In this document: piece by piece, positions 35,529-44,536 of the stretch
Numbering within the stretch: the stretch's first letter is position 1
How the letters are laid out: each line of letters begins with the position of its first letter
NCBI RefSeq assembly: GCF_002056295.1
Contig: NZ_CP020100.1
Span: 3,123,501 to 3,187,500 of the forward strand
DNA length: 64,000 bases
DNA from: Halopseudomonas phragmitis
GTDB lineage: Bacteria; Pseudomonadota; Gammaproteobacteria; Pseudomonadales; Pseudomonadaceae
Direction of reading: 5' to 3'
Program-made: the position numbers and the translations under genes
The notes under the pieces: generated by a model
Seen by the model: the letters and a program-made list of their open reading frames with translations, nothing else
Database searches by the model: none
What the model was told of the DNA's origin: nothing

Positions 35529-36883
35529 CAGCCATCACCCTCCAAAGTCCAGTCAATCAGGTCATCCATCCGGTAATGGGCAAAGGGCTCATTACGGTGC
35601 AGCCCCGTTGGTGGGCGCAGGCGCAGCAGTTCAGGCCCCTGAACCTTAAGATCCAGCGGTAGATGCTCAGGAATATGTCCTGGCTGATAGCGCACCCCGC
35701 CACTTTGACCATCCAGCGCCGCAACCAGCGCATCGCCCTCCTGACGTGCAGCACGGATCGCCGCAAGAGGAAAGCCCTTGACCTCCACACCACCATGGCG
35801 AACTTCCGACAAGCTGTCAGTCAACAAGTCTTCCAGGCACTGCTGAACCGCTCGCTGCTGGCTCGGCGCGACCTGATCCACCTTGCTGGCGCAGACCGCC
35901 AGGCGCTCGATACGCGGCTTGAACCAACGCTCCAGCAGGCTGTTGCGACCATAGCGAAAACTGTCCAGCACCGCCTCCAGCGCCGCCTTGAGATCCACCA
36001 GCGCGGCCTGTCCGGCATCCATAGGGGTAAGCATGTCAACCAGCAGGATCTGCCGATCCAGAGTACTGAAATGCTGGTCATAAAAGCCTTTGACCACATA
36101 GTCGCGGTAGTAGTCGAACCGGGTACTGCACTGATGCCACCAACTGCCGGACTCGCCTTGGGTATGCTGATTGACCGCCGGCAACGGAACGAACTGCAGC
36201 ATCTCTGCCGCCACCCCTTGGCCTGGCAGCAAAAATCGTCCCGGCTGGTTGCGCGACAACCCCGCATCAGCTCGGCAGCGGTGCAGGAACGCGGTCCATT
36301 CTGTCGTAAGCTCGGCCAGCAGCCCGGCATCAACCGGGGCCAACGGATCAATCGCGGTCAGACGTTCGAGTAACGGCCCCGCCAATGATCGGCGAGGCTC
36401 CTGACTCAGCCAGCCCTGAAGCTGTTCACACCAGCGGCCATAGTCGAGTCCGAGCAATGGCAGATCCAGCAGCCACTCCCCCGGGTAGTCGATGATTTCG
36501 ATATGCAAGGTCCGACTGCCCTGAAGTTTGCCCAGCAACCCGTGGGGGCGAAAACGCAGATCTATCACCACCCGTGACAGATCGCTGGTCGACTCCGGCC
36601 AGCGCGGCGGATCTGCTGCCAACGCAGCCAGTGCCGAAAGATAGGGAAACGGCTGCTCAACCCCGTCGCGCTGCCAGCGTACCGATTCCAGCCGGTCAAA
36701 CGGCGGACGCCGGGCCAGCAGCCCACGCTGATGGTTTTCCAGCTGGTTGATAAAGCTGGTAATGAAGGTGGTTTTCCCGGCGCCACTCAGCCCAGTCACG
36801 CCAATGCGAATTCGCTGACCGGTCAAGCGTTCGGCCTGATAACGCACCTGCTTGAGCCAGTTCACAGTTTTCGCTTTCACCAT
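35528..36883 (-). CDS. ycjX: YcjX-family P-loop NTPase
   Basis: This is a 451-residue P-loop NTPase of the DUF463/YcjX family. The Walker A GLSGAGKTTF lies near residues 30-39, a second motif IIDYPGEWLLDLP near 145 resembles a G3/Walker B region, and VCASKVDQV near 338 looks like a G4-type base-specificity motif. I chose the ATG at 36883 (MVKAKTVNWL) because CAGGGAGTGCCCGT precedes it; an ATG eight codons earlier lacks such a site. It is the first gene of a three-gene operon with ycjF and an unknown gene. The biological role is unclear, although phage-shock membrane stress is the known context in E. coli. Confidence 0.9.
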   Translation of the reverse strand: MVKAKTVNWLKQVRYQAERLTGQRIRIGVTGLSGAGKTTFITSFINQLENHQRGLLARRPPFDRLESVRWQRDGVEQPFPYLSALAALAADPPRWPESTSDLSRVVIDLRFRPHGLLGKLQGSRTLHIEIIDYPGEWLLDLPLLGLDYGRWCEQLQGWLSQEPRRSLAGPLLERLTAIDPLAPVDAGLLAELTTEWTAFLHRCRADAGLSRNQPGRFLLPGQGVAAEMLQFVPLPAVNQHTQGESGSWWHQCSTRFDYYRDYVVKGFYDQHFSTLDRQILLVDMLTPMDAGQAALVDLKAALEAVLDSFRYGRNSLLERWFKPRIERLAVCASKVDQVAPSQQRAVQQCLEDLLTDSLSEVRHGGVEVKGFPLAAIRAARQEGDALVAALDGQSGGVRYQPGHIPEHLPLDLKVQGPELLRLRPPTGLHRNEPFAHYRMDDLIDWTLEGDG

Positions 36884-36964
36884 ACGGGCACTCCCTGAGG
36901 CATCCATGGTCTATTGGGGTCTACGATCAGTATCATACAGGCACAATCCCGGAGGACACCGCCT

Positions 36965-37366
36965 ATGGCTTACTCTGATACGCACAGCAAGGTGATTGGA
37001 TATCTGCTGTGGATCTTTGGTTTCATGGGGGCCCACCGGTTCTACTATGGCAAGCCATGGACCGGCACGCTCTGGTTTTTCACCTTGGGACTGCTGTTCA
37101 TTGGCTGGATTGTCGACTTGTTCCTGATTCCGAAAATGGATCGGGAAGCCGGTCACCGTTTTCGTAGCGGGCCGATAAACTTCAACTTGACCTGGGTGCT
37201 GCTGACCTTTCTCGGCATCTTCGGTGCCCACCGACTGTATATGGGCAAATGGATCACCGCCATTTTGTATTTCTTCACTGGCGGCCTGCTGCTGCTCGGG
37301 GTGCTGTACGACTACTGGACACTGAACGAGCAGATATCCGAGAAAAATATGCAGCGCTCCTGGTAA
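36965..37366 (+). CDS. TM2-domain membrane protein
   Basis: This 133-residue protein carries two tandem TM2-like units, each with a Gly-Ala-His-Arg turn: GFMGAHRFYYGKPWTGTLW (about 17-35) and GIFGAHRLYMGKWITAILY (about 81-99). Each is followed by a second membrane helix, so four membrane segments are likely. The ATG at 36965 follows GGAGGACACCGCCT; an upstream in-frame start lacks that site. TM2 proteins have no established bacterial function. It diverges from ycjX and is followed 69 bases later by queD. Confidence 0.88.
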   Translation: MAYSDTHSKVIGYLLWIFGFMGAHRFYYGKPWTGTLWFFTLGLLFIGWIVDLFLIPKMDREAGHRFRSGPINFNLTWVLLTFLGIFGAHRLYMGKWITAILYFFTGGLLLLGVLYDYWTLNEQISEKNMQRSW

Positions 37367-37435
37367 GCGCCGCGGTGTTGCCGCAGGCTCAGATCCAGTA
37401 AACTGGTGGCCTTTCAATCAGCAGGCATCAATGGC

Positions 37436-37792
37436 GTGGAAATCTTCAAGGAATTTACTTTCGAAGCGGCACACAAGCTGCCGCACGTTCCGACTGGGCA
37501 TAAATGTGGCCGACTGCACGGGCACTCGTTCCAGATAGCCATTCATATCAGTGGCGAGGTTGACCCGCACACCGGCTGGATCCGCGACTTCGCCGAGCTC
37601 AAGGCGGTGTTCAAGCCCATCTATGACCAGCTCGACCACCACTACCTTAACGACATTCCCGGGCTCGAAAACCCAACCAGTGAAGTAATTGCCAAGTGGA
37701 TCTGGCAACAGCTCAAGCCGCAGCTGCCGGAACTGTGCCAGATTACCATTCGCGAAACCTGCACCAGCGGATGCATCTATCGCGGTGAGTAA
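37436..37792 (+). CDS. queD: 6-carboxytetrahydropterin synthase QueD
   Basis: QueD converts dihydroneopterin triphosphate to 6-carboxytetrahydropterin in the synthesis of queuosine and other 7-deazaguanines. The 118 residues fit the family. Zinc ligands are His13, His28 and His30 (AAHKLPH and LHGHS), and the catalytic cysteine is Cys24 in [10 protein letters not shown] take the GTG at 37436 as start because [13 protein letters not shown] aligns with family N-termini; an in-frame start ten codons upstream is possible. The other que genes are not nearby. The stop is six bases from the convergent ycgL. Confidence 0.9.
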   Translation: MEIFKEFTFEAAHKLPHVPTGHKCGRLHGHSFQIAIHISGEVDPHTGWIRDFAELKAVFKPIYDQLDHHYLNDIPGLENPTSEVIAKWIWQQLKPQLPELCQITIRETCTSGCIYRGE

Positions 37793-37798
37793 ACCCCG

Positions 37799-38092
37799 CT
37801 ATAGCGGATCATTAAGGCGCAGCAACTCTTCGGGCAAATGCTCGATGTACTCTTCTTCAGCCGGCGGCATCTGCAGGTGGAACCCCTGCCCCTGCAGATT
37901 GTCCAGCACAGTCTGAATCTCTTCCTGAGCCAGCTTGCGCTCAGGGCTCAATACCAGATCCAGACTGTGCTCGGGCTTGCCGAACACCTGCAGCAGCGCT
38001 TCTGGCACTTCACTCAGGCCCTTTTGACGCGGCACATACAGATACATGCCAGGCTTGCGCCGACTACGATAAATCGAACACAGAACTTTCAT
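37799..38092 (-). CDS. ycgL: YcgL-domain protein
   Basis: This 97-residue cytoplasmic protein has the YcgL domain ([20 protein letters not shown], then [12 protein letters not shown]). The family is small, structured and of unknown function. Its ATG overlaps the end of rnd by four bases (ATGA), a coupling often seen in Pseudomonas. It may assist RNA metabolism because of that link, but this is inference only. Confidence 0.9.
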   Translation of the reverse strand: MKVLCSIYRSRRKPGMYLYVPRQKGLSEVPEALLQVFGKPEHSLDLVLSPERKLAQEEIQTVLDNLQGQGFHLQMPPAEEEYIEHLPEELLRLNDPL

Positions 38093-39237
38093 GCACTCTC
38101 CTGAGCCGTGGCATTGGCCACGGCCAACAACTCATCACCCATCAGGCGTCGCCGCCACCCAGTCAGCTCTGGCGGCAACTGGTAGGGTCCGTTGGGATAA
38201 CCGCTACGCACCAGGCTTTCCAGCACTTTTTTACGCAGCATCAATTCCGGGGCAATCCCTAACCGCTCGGCATGCGTCTGGCCAACTTTGCGCAAAGCCT
38301 TGAGCAATCGGTTGGCATCCGCCGGCAACGGCTCAGGCAAACGCTCGGGCCATTGATCCTCCGGCATCGCCTGACCTTGACGAATCAGAGCCAGTAGGGT
38401 CTGACCATCATGCCGGACGGTGCGCGGATGCATGTCCTCAATACGCGACAGTGCCTGGAGGTTGTCCGGCTGATACTGGGCCAGCGGATACATTGCCCGT
38501 TCGCGAAGCAGCCGATTGCGCGCCTGATCACGGCGCCTGGCCTCACGCTCACGCCAGCTTGCCAAGACCTTGAGAACCGCCAGTTGCGACGGCTTTAAGC
38601 GCCAGGCCTGTTTAGTCTGCTGGTAAGCCAGTTCGGGGTCGGTCTCGACGGTGCTGACTGCCACCTGCTCGGCTGTATCTTCCAGCAGCCAGTCGCGCAA
38701 GCCTGCTGCATCAATACGTGGCGCCAGAACCTGATAGAGCTCAGCCAGATGCACCGCATCACGGGCTGCATAATCAATTTGAGCCTCGCTCAGCGGGCGT
38801 TGCAGCCAGTCTGAACGGGTTTCATCCTTGGGCAAATCGATACCCAGCAGACTCAGTACCAGCCGCGAATAACCCATGGAGAAATCCATACCCAGGTAAG
38901 CCGCAGCCAGCTGGGTATCAAACAGCGGCGCTGGCGTGGCACCACACAGGTGCTGAAACACCTCCAGATCCTCGCTACAGGAGTGCAGCACCTTGGTAAC
39001 CGCCGGGTCACGCAGCAGCTCTACCCAGGGGCTCCAGTCACTGATTTTCAACGGGTCAATCAGGTAAGCCTGACGTCCGTCGCCGACCTGCAACAGCCCG
39101 GCTATGGGGTAAAAGGTCTCGGTACGAACAAACTCGGTATCCACTGCCACATAGGGCAGTTGTCGCCAGCGCTCGCACCAGGCAGCCAGCTCGGCGTCCT
39201 GGTCGATCATCAAGGGTTGAGCCAGAGGCGGTGTCAT
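38089..39237 (-). CDS. rnd: Ribonuclease D
   Basis: RNase D is a 3'-5' exoribonuclease that trims tRNA and other stable RNA precursors. The 382 residues hold the DEDD catalytic core, with Asp33 and Glu35 in VDTEF, a further Asp in [10 protein letters not shown] and the final YAARDAVHL motif, followed by HRDC domains (about 205-290 and beyond). The ATG at 39237 follows AAGGAACAGATAT; a longer frame upstream lacks a ribosome-binding site. It is coupled to ycgL by a four-base overlap. Confidence 0.93.
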   Translation of the reverse strand: MTPPLAQPLMIDQDAELAAWCERWRQLPYVAVDTEFVRTETFYPIAGLLQVGDGRQAYLIDPLKISDWSPWVELLRDPAVTKVLHSCSEDLEVFQHLCGATPAPLFDTQLAAAYLGMDFSMGYSRLVLSLLGIDLPKDETRSDWLQRPLSEAQIDYAARDAVHLAELYQVLAPRIDAAGLRDWLLEDTAEQVAVSTVETDPELAYQQTKQAWRLKPSQLAVLKVLASWREREARRRDQARNRLLRERAMYPLAQYQPDNLQALSRIEDMHPRTVRHDGQTLLALIRQGQAMPEDQWPERLPEPLPADANRLLKALRKVGQTHAERLGIAPELMLRKKVLESLVRSGYPNGPYQLPPELTGWRRRLMGDELLAVANATAQESA

Positions 39238-39434
39238 ATATCTGTTCCTTAAACCAGGGCAACAGTATAACCGATCGTCTGCCAGCCCGTGCGGCCGATG
39301 CTCCGCAGCAAGAGAGTCGCGAATAGCTGTCAAGATTGACCGGGATCAACCGATACAGTTCATGGATCAGCAATAATTGCCAAAATCCGGCCCTTGGCCA
39401 CCATCAAGGTCGGGTAACACTGCTAGGAGCCTGC

Positions 39435-40880
39435 ATGGTCGTTCTCCAACACATCCCCCTCAAATACAAGTTTTGGGCGGTCAATGGCGTTACTTTTTTC
39501 AGTACCTTGCTACTGGTTCTGGTTGCCTTGTGGGTCGAGCAAGGGAGCCTGCACGCTGAGCGCCAACGCGTTGGCGAGCAACTGGTGCATCAAGCCGCGC
39601 AGGTCAGGCTGACAGAGTTTGAACCTATTGCCGCCGGCGGACGCTATGCCCGCCTGGAACAAGGCCTGGGCACCAGCCCGCGCTGGTTCCCGGTCGAGCA
39701 ACTGGTAGCCACCGACCAGGACCGCCTGCTCGGGGTCTGGGCCCTGCGCCAGAACGAACAGGCCCTCCTTCTTGGAGTGAAACGCCAGGGCTACCTTGAA
39801 CTGCTGCTGGACCGTGCACCCTTTTACGCGCTGGTGGTCTTTGTCCTGATGGTCGGCGTACTGCTGGTATCACAATTGTTGATTCTGTTCATCACCCGCC
39901 ACCTTCATGCATTGCGTGACGTTATGCAGAAGGTTCAGGAAAGCGGCGACCTGACCCTCAGGGCTCAGGCCAGCTCACGCGATGAGGTCGGTGCCATGGC
40001 GCGCGCCTTCAATGCTATGCAGGATGCCCAGCAACAGGTAGTTGGTGCTGTGCGTAAGGCAGCCGAGGAACTTGACCAGGGAGCCAGCCAATTGGCCGGG
40101 CTGATGGCGCGAGTCAATGACGGTATGATCAGCCAGCAGAGCGAAACCGACATGGTGGCAGCTGCCGTCAATGAAATGAGTGCGACGGTTCAGGACATTG
40201 CAGCCAATGGCGCCACTACCCGCGACCAGTCCGGCCAAGCAGATGAACTGGCCCGCCAGGGACGTGATCAGGTGCTCAAGGTCAGCGAAACCATCACCGG
40301 CTTGGCTACCAGCATCGAGCGTTGTACTCAGCATATGCAACGACTGGAGGGTCACAGCAAGGAAATCAGTGGCGTGGTAAGAGTGATCCGCGACATTGCC
40401 GAGCAAACCAATCTTTTGGCGCTCAACGCCGCCATCGAAGCAGCCCGGGCCGGGGAATCCGGTCGCGGCTTCGCCGTGGTCGCTGACGAGGTCCGCGCCT
40501 TGGCCCAGAGAGTCCAGAATTCCACCGATGAAATCCAGCGCATGATCGAAGCCTTGCAGGGAGGTACCCGCGATGCCGTCGCGGACATGCAAGCCAGCGC
40601 CGAGCTGACCCATGAGTCGGTTGAGCAGGTTGAAGAGGCCGGTACCTCCCTGAGCCGCATCACCACGGCAGTCAGCCAGATCCGTGACGGGAACAGTGAG
40701 ATTGCCTCAGCGGTAGAACAGCAAAGTGAGGTCGCCGAATCCATCACCCAAAGTGTGGTACAGATTCGCGATGTGACCGAGCGTACGGTCGAGCAAACCC
40801 AGCAAAGCGCCGCCACCAGCCAGCAACTGGCTGCCCTGGCGCATCAATTGACCTCGGCCGTAAGCAAACTCAAAACCTGA
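39435..40880 (+). CDS. Methyl-accepting chemotaxis protein
   Basis: This is a 481-residue transmembrane chemoreceptor. TM1 is at residues 16-34 and TM2 at 131-153, enclosing a short periplasmic region of about 95 residues, too small for a dCache or four-helix sensor of usual size. HAMP (154-206) and the signalling domain follow, with the invariant tip [20 protein letters not shown] and [15 protein letters not shown]. No C-terminal CheR-binding pentapeptide is present. The ATG at 39435 follows AGGAGCCTGC; an upstream in-frame start lacks such a site. It is an orphan receptor with no che genes nearby. The ligand is unknown. Confidence 0.92.
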   Translation: MVVLQHIPLKYKFWAVNGVTFFSTLLLVLVALWVEQGSLHAERQRVGEQLVHQAAQVRLTEFEPIAAGGRYARLEQGLGTSPRWFPVEQLVATDQDRLLGVWALRQNEQALLLGVKRQGYLELLLDRAPFYALVVFVLMVGVLLVSQLLILFITRHLHALRDVMQKVQESGDLTLRAQASSRDEVGAMARAFNAMQDAQQQVVGAVRKAAEELDQGASQLAGLMARVNDGMISQQSETDMVAAAVNEMSATVQDIAANGATTRDQSGQADELARQGRDQVLKVSETITGLATSIERCTQHMQRLEGHSKEISGVVRVIRDIAEQTNLLALNAAIEAARAGESGRGFAVVADEVRALAQRVQNSTDEIQRMIEALQGGTRDAVADMQASAELTHESVEQVEEAGTSLSRITTAVSQIRDGNSEIASAVEQQSEVAESITQSVVQIRDVTERTVEQTQQSAATSQQLAALAHQLTSAVSKLKT

Positions 40881-40900
40881 GCGGTGTGCGCTCTGAGCGA

Positions 40901-40928
40901 GTCACGGGCAGGTTCATTTGCCCGTGAC
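40901..40928 (+). other. Hairpin after the chemoreceptor gene
   Basis: GTCACGGGCA (40901-40910) and TGCCCGTGAC (40919-40928) form a perfect 10-bp stem, 20 bases past the stop. There is no T-run, so it may be a weak terminator. It ends 11 bases before repeat copy B. Confidence 0.5.
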
Positions 40929-40939
40929 ATGCTCATTAC

Positions 40940-41240
40940 GGAAACACTGATTAAATCAGTTTCGGTGTTGGCCCAATTGTCGCTGACCTGTTCTGGACAC
41001 GCTGTAAATCCCCTCCGGGTCCGGCCAACCGATCACAGATCGGTCGGCGTTTGGCTGCACACGAAGCATGCTTCGTAAACGCTTGCCTCACCCCTCTACG
41101 CTCTTAGATGCCATCCGACCGCCAGGGATGGCGGAAGTGTCGAAAATGCAGGAGCAATTTTCGACACTGGCATCTAACGGTCCAGAACAGGTCAGCGACA
41201 ACCGGGCTACTGAGCTTGCGTGCAATTAATCAGTGTGTCC
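40940..41240. repeat. Structured mosaic repeat element, copy B
   Basis: This 301-bp element has the same ends as copy A: left GGAAACACTGATTAAATCAG followed by CGCTGACCTGTTCTGGAC, right GTCCAGAACAGGTCAGCG then TTAATCAGTGTGTCC. TTAC flanks both sides (40936-40939 and 41241-41244), a possible 4-bp target duplication. The left interior, shared with copy C, has hairpins ACCGATC-ACA-GATCGGT (41028-41044) and ACGAAGCATGCTTCGT (41061-41076). The right interior (41104-41177) is unique to this copy and can fold into a three-way junction. The element fills the gap between the convergent chemoreceptor and helix-hairpin-helix genes. No ORF is inside. Confidence 0.85.
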
Positions 41241-41519
41241 TTACTGCAGACTGATCCGCTCGCGATTACGCTCGACAGTGGCCTGGCCGATGCCCTTGAC
41301 CCCGGCCAGTGATTCGACCGATTCGAACGCGCCGTTCTCATCACGGTAGGCAACAATCGCCTGGGCCTTGGACTCCCCAACCCCCTGCAACACTTCGGCA
41401 ATTTCCGCGGCACTGGCGTGGTTGATGTTGACGACCGGGCCAACCGACTGTTCGGCCAAAGCCGGCACAGCAACCCAGGTAGACATGACGAACATAACTG
41501 CGGCAAAAAGTTTGCGCAT
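41241..41519 (-). CDS. Small helix-hairpin-helix protein (ComEA-like)
   Basis: This 92-residue protein has a signal peptide (MRKLFAAVMFVMSTWVAVPA, cut near ALA-EQ) followed by a ComEA-type helix-hairpin-helix domain: VNINHASAAEIAEVLQGVGE, then VESLAGVKGIGQATVERNRE. Such proteins bind DNA without sequence preference; ComEA takes up DNA in the periplasm during transformation. The ATG at 41519 follows AGAGGAATCAATTT. The stop codon abuts the end of repeat copy B. A role in DNA uptake is inference; many Pseudomonas carry this small gene without shown competence. Confidence 0.88.
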   Translation of the reverse strand: MRKLFAAVMFVMSTWVAVPALAEQSVGPVVNINHASAAEIAEVLQGVGESKAQAIVAYRDENGAFESVESLAGVKGIGQATVERNRERISLQ

Positions 41520-41604
41520 AAATTGATTCCTCTCCATGTGATTGAATGCCGTACAGCCGGGCGACTGCCTGCGATTTCCTTCGCACTCCCTGCGGCTTGC
41601 CAAG

Positions 41605-41645
41605 ACTAAACAAAACGGCGCCCGGAGCAAGCTCGCGGACGCCGT
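41605..41645 (-). terminator. Rho-independent terminator after metZ
   Basis: On the minus strand an ACGGCGTCCG...CGGGCGCCGT stem with one bulge is followed by TTTTGTTTAG, 30 bases past the metZ stop. Confidence 0.75.
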
Positions 41646-41675
41646 CTTGTGAAACAATTGGCAAATATGTCTCAA

Positions 41676-42896
41676 TTAGCTATTTGCCACCGCCTCCAGG
41701 CCACGCTGCAGATCGGCACGCAGATCCTCAACATCCTCCAGCCCCACCGCAATACGGATCAGCCCTTCGCGGATTCCTGCTGCTTCACGAGCCTCCACAC
41801 TCAGGCGCCCGTGTGTAGTAGTGGCCGGATGGGTGATAGTACTTTTGGCATCGCCCAGGTTGGCGGTGATCGACAGCAACCGGGTGGCATCGATAAACCG
41901 CCAGGCCGCCTCACGACCACCCTTGAGTTCAAAACTCAGCACGGCGCCAAAGCCTGACTGCTGGCGCTTGGCCAATTCATGCTGCGGATGACTAGGCAGG
42001 CCGGCATAGTAGACCTTATCGATCCCAGGCTGGCACTCCAGCCACTCAGCCAGGCTCTGGGCGCTGGCACAATGGGCATTCATTCGCAGCTTCAAGGTTT
42101 CCAGCCCCTTGAGAAATACCCAGGCATTGAACGGACTCAAGGTTGGGCCGGCAGTACGCAGGAAGCCGACAACCTCCTGCATGTGCTCCCGGCGCCCGGC
42201 AACCACACCACCCAGACAGCGGCCCTGACCATCGATATACTTGGTTGCCGAGTGGATAACGACATCTGCCCCCAGGGCCAGCGGCTTCTGCAAGGCCGGA
42301 GTACAGAAGCAGTTATCGACGACCAACAAGGCCTCCTGCCCTTTGGCCACATCGGCCAGGGCGGCGATGTCTACCAGCTCGGCCAATGGGTTGGACGGCG
42401 ACTCGACAAAGAACAAACGAGTGTTGGGCTTGCAGGCGGCCTGCCAGCCAGCAATATCGGCTAAAGTAACGTAGTCGACCTCGATACCGAAGCGCTTGAA
42501 ATACTTCTCGAACAGGGTCACGGTGGCGCCAAATACGCTACGCGAGACCAGAATGTGGTCGCCCGCCGAACACAGACTCATCACCGTCGACAGAATTGCT
42601 GCCATACCGGAAGCGGTACCCACCGCTTGTTCAGCCCCTTCGAGCGCAGCAATACGCTCCTCGAAAGTACGTACCGTAGGGTTCATGTAACGTGAATAGA
42701 CATTGCCCGGCGCTTCGCCAGCGAAGCAGGCGGCGGCATCCGCAGCACTGCGAAAGACATAGCTGGAGGTCAGAAACAGCGCCTCGCCATGTTCGGCCTC
42801 CGGACCTCGACGCTGACCGGCACGCACCGCCAGTGTATCGAAACCGGCATCGAGCAGATCGCTGTCGAGCCGCCCGGCATCCCATTCAATAGTCAT
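41676..42896 (-). CDS. metZ: O-succinylhomoserine sulfhydrylase
   Basis: MetZ makes homocysteine directly from O-succinylhomoserine and sulfide, the direct sulfhydrylation route of methionine synthesis used by pseudomonads. The 406-residue protein is a Cys/Met-metabolism PLP enzyme; the PLP lysine lies in SATKYIDGQGR near residue 219, and SRYMNPTVRTFEERIA near 68 is the cofactor-binding segment of the neighbouring subunit. It lies 77 bases after purF in the same direction, the usual Pseudomonas order, with a hairpin between. Confidence 0.94.
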   Translation of the reverse strand: MTIEWDAGRLDSDLLDAGFDTLAVRAGQRRGPEAEHGEALFLTSSYVFRSAADAAACFAGEAPGNVYSRYMNPTVRTFEERIAALEGAEQAVGTASGMAAILSTVMSLCSAGDHILVSRSVFGATVTLFEKYFKRFGIEVDYVTLADIAGWQAACKPNTRLFFVESPSNPLAELVDIAALADVAKGQEALLVVDNCFCTPALQKPLALGADVVIHSATKYIDGQGRCLGGVVAGRREHMQEVVGFLRTAGPTLSPFNAWVFLKGLETLKLRMNAHCASAQSLAEWLECQPGIDKVYYAGLPSHPQHELAKRQQSGFGAVLSFELKGGREAAWRFIDATRLLSITANLGDAKSTITHPATTTHGRLSVEAREAAGIREGLIRIAVGLEDVEDLRADLQRGLEAVANS

Positions 42897-42927
42897 TACC
42901 TTCCCCTTGCCGCCAGGCGTCTCCCAA

Positions 42928-42951
42928 GGTCATTGCTACGCAGCAATGACC
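42928..42951 (-). other. Hairpin between purF and metZ
   Basis: GGTCATTGCT and AGCAATGACC form a perfect 10-bp stem with the loop ACGC, 22 bases after the purF stop. No T-run follows on either strand. It may be a processing or stabilising hairpin rather than a terminator. Confidence 0.5.
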
Positions 42952-42973
42952 GGTTTCCGAGATGCCCTATTGC

Positions 42974-44479
42974 TCAATTGTTGTGCAGGTCAATAATCGC
43001 GTTGCCGATTTCCGACGTGATCTTGGCCGCATCATTGCGCGCCTGCTCGATCTTGCCCAGATACGCCTCATTGACGTCGCCGGTGACGTACTCACCGTTG
43101 AACACCGAACAGTCGAAATCATGGATATTGGGGTTACCCTCACGCACCGCCTCGACCAGGTCATCAAGATCCTGATAGATCAGCCAGTCAGCACCGATCA
43201 GCTCAGCCACTTCTTCGGTACTGCGATCATGAGCGATCAGCTCGTGGGCGCTGGGCATGTCGATGCCGTAGACATTAGGGTAACGGACCGCCGGAGCCGC
43301 CGAGCAGAAATAGACCTTATTGGCACCCGCTTCACGGGCCATCTGAATGATCTGCTTGCAGGTGGTACCACGCACGATGGAGTCATCGACCAGCAGAACA
43401 TTCTTGCCACGAAATTCCAGTTCGATCGCATTGAGCTTCTGGCGCACCGACTTCTTGCGCGCCGCCTGGCCAGGCATGATGAAGGTCCGGCCGATATAGC
43501 GGTTTTTGACAAAACCTTCACGGAACTTAACGCCCAAGTGGTTGGCCAGCTCGACTGCCGAGGTCCGACTGGTATCAGGAATCGGAATTACCACGTCAAT
43601 CCCGTGGTCCGGGCGCTCATGGGCAATTTTCTCGGCCAGCTTTTCCCCCATGCGCAGGCGTGCCTTGTAGACCAGAATCCCGTCGATCATGGAGTCCGGA
43701 CGCGCCAGGTAGACATGCTCAAAGATACACGGCGAATACACCGGGTTGTCAGCACACTGACGAGTGAAGATTTCGCCCTTGTCAGTGATATAAACCGCCT
43801 CGCCGGGTTCCAGATCACGAATCAGCTCAAACCCCAGAACATCCAGCGCCACGCTTTCCGAGGCGATCATGTACTCGATGCCGGTCTCGGTTTCCCGCTT
43901 GCCATAGACAATAGGCCGGATTGCCCAGGGATCGCGGAAACCAACGATGCCATAGCCGGTGATCATGGCAATTGCAGCATAGCCACCCCGGCAACGATCG
44001 TGCACGCCTCGTACTGCATTGAAAATATCCTCTTCGCCCGGTTGCAGCTTGCCACTGCGGGCCAGTTCATGGGCGAAAACGTTGAGCAGCACTTCAGAGT
44101 CGGAGTTGGTATTGACGTGGCGCAGATCCGATTCGTAGATCTCACGCGACAACTGCTCGACATTGGTCAGGTTGCCGTTATGCGCCAGGGTGATGCCGTA
44201 AGGCGAGTTGACATAGAACGGCTGGGCTTCAGCCGAACTGGAGGAACCCGCTGTCGGGTAGCGCACATGCCCCATACCCATGTTGCCCACCAGCCGCTGC
44301 ATGTGACGCTGCTGGAAGACGTCTCGTACCAGACCGTTATCCTTGCGCAGGAACAGCCGGCCCCGATCACAGGTTACGATGCCGGCGGCGTCCTGGCCGC
44401 GATGCTGCAGGACGGTCAGGGCGTCGTAGAGCGCCTGATTGACGTTCGACTTGCCCACAATGCCAACAATGCCACACAT
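42974..44479 (-). CDS. purF: Amidophosphoribosyltransferase PurF
   Basis: PurF carries out the first step of purine synthesis, making phosphoribosylamine from PRPP and glutamine. The 501 residues begin MCGIVGIVG, with the Ntn glutaminase nucleophile Cys2. The glutaminase domain is about 1-235, and the PRPP site [13 protein letters not shown] lies near 365. No propeptide is present, as in E. coli. It sits between cvpA and metZ, as in other Pseudomonas. It may be in one transcription unit with cvpA upstream (57-base gap). Confidence 0.96.
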   Translation of the reverse strand: MCGIVGIVGKSNVNQALYDALTVLQHRGQDAAGIVTCDRGRLFLRKDNGLVRDVFQQRHMQRLVGNMGMGHVRYPTAGSSSSAEAQPFYVNSPYGITLAHNGNLTNVEQLSREIYESDLRHVNTNSDSEVLLNVFAHELARSGKLQPGEEDIFNAVRGVHDRCRGGYAAIAMITGYGIVGFRDPWAIRPIVYGKRETETGIEYMIASESVALDVLGFELIRDLEPGEAVYITDKGEIFTRQCADNPVYSPCIFEHVYLARPDSMIDGILVYKARLRMGEKLAEKIAHERPDHGIDVVIPIPDTSRTSAVELANHLGVKFREGFVKNRYIGRTFIMPGQAARKKSVRQKLNAIELEFRGKNVLLVDDSIVRGTTCKQIIQMAREAGANKVYFCSAAPAVRYPNVYGIDMPSAHELIAHDRSTEEVAELIGADWLIYQDLDDLVEAVREGNPNIHDFDCSVFNGEYVTGDVNEAYLGKIEQARNDAAKITSEIGNAIIDLHNN

Positions 44480-44536
44480 GCCTAAACACCCTTACGTTGA
44501 ATGTGTAAAACAGCCGTATCCGGAAGGATACCCACA

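Noticed and set aside
40951..41010. CTGTTCTGG arms of the repeats read as LexA boxes
   Set aside because: A LexA box needs CTGT with ACAG at fixed spacing; here the partner half is far away in the other arm.
40940..41240. Repeat copies as CRISPR or integron attC sites
   Set aside because: There are no regular short spacers, no cas genes, no integrase, and no GTTRRRY core sites; the copies are kilobases apart.
42962..44485. A 507-codon plus-strand frame covering all of purF
   Set aside because: Its composition is that of a purF antisense frame, with no ribosome-binding site or domain.
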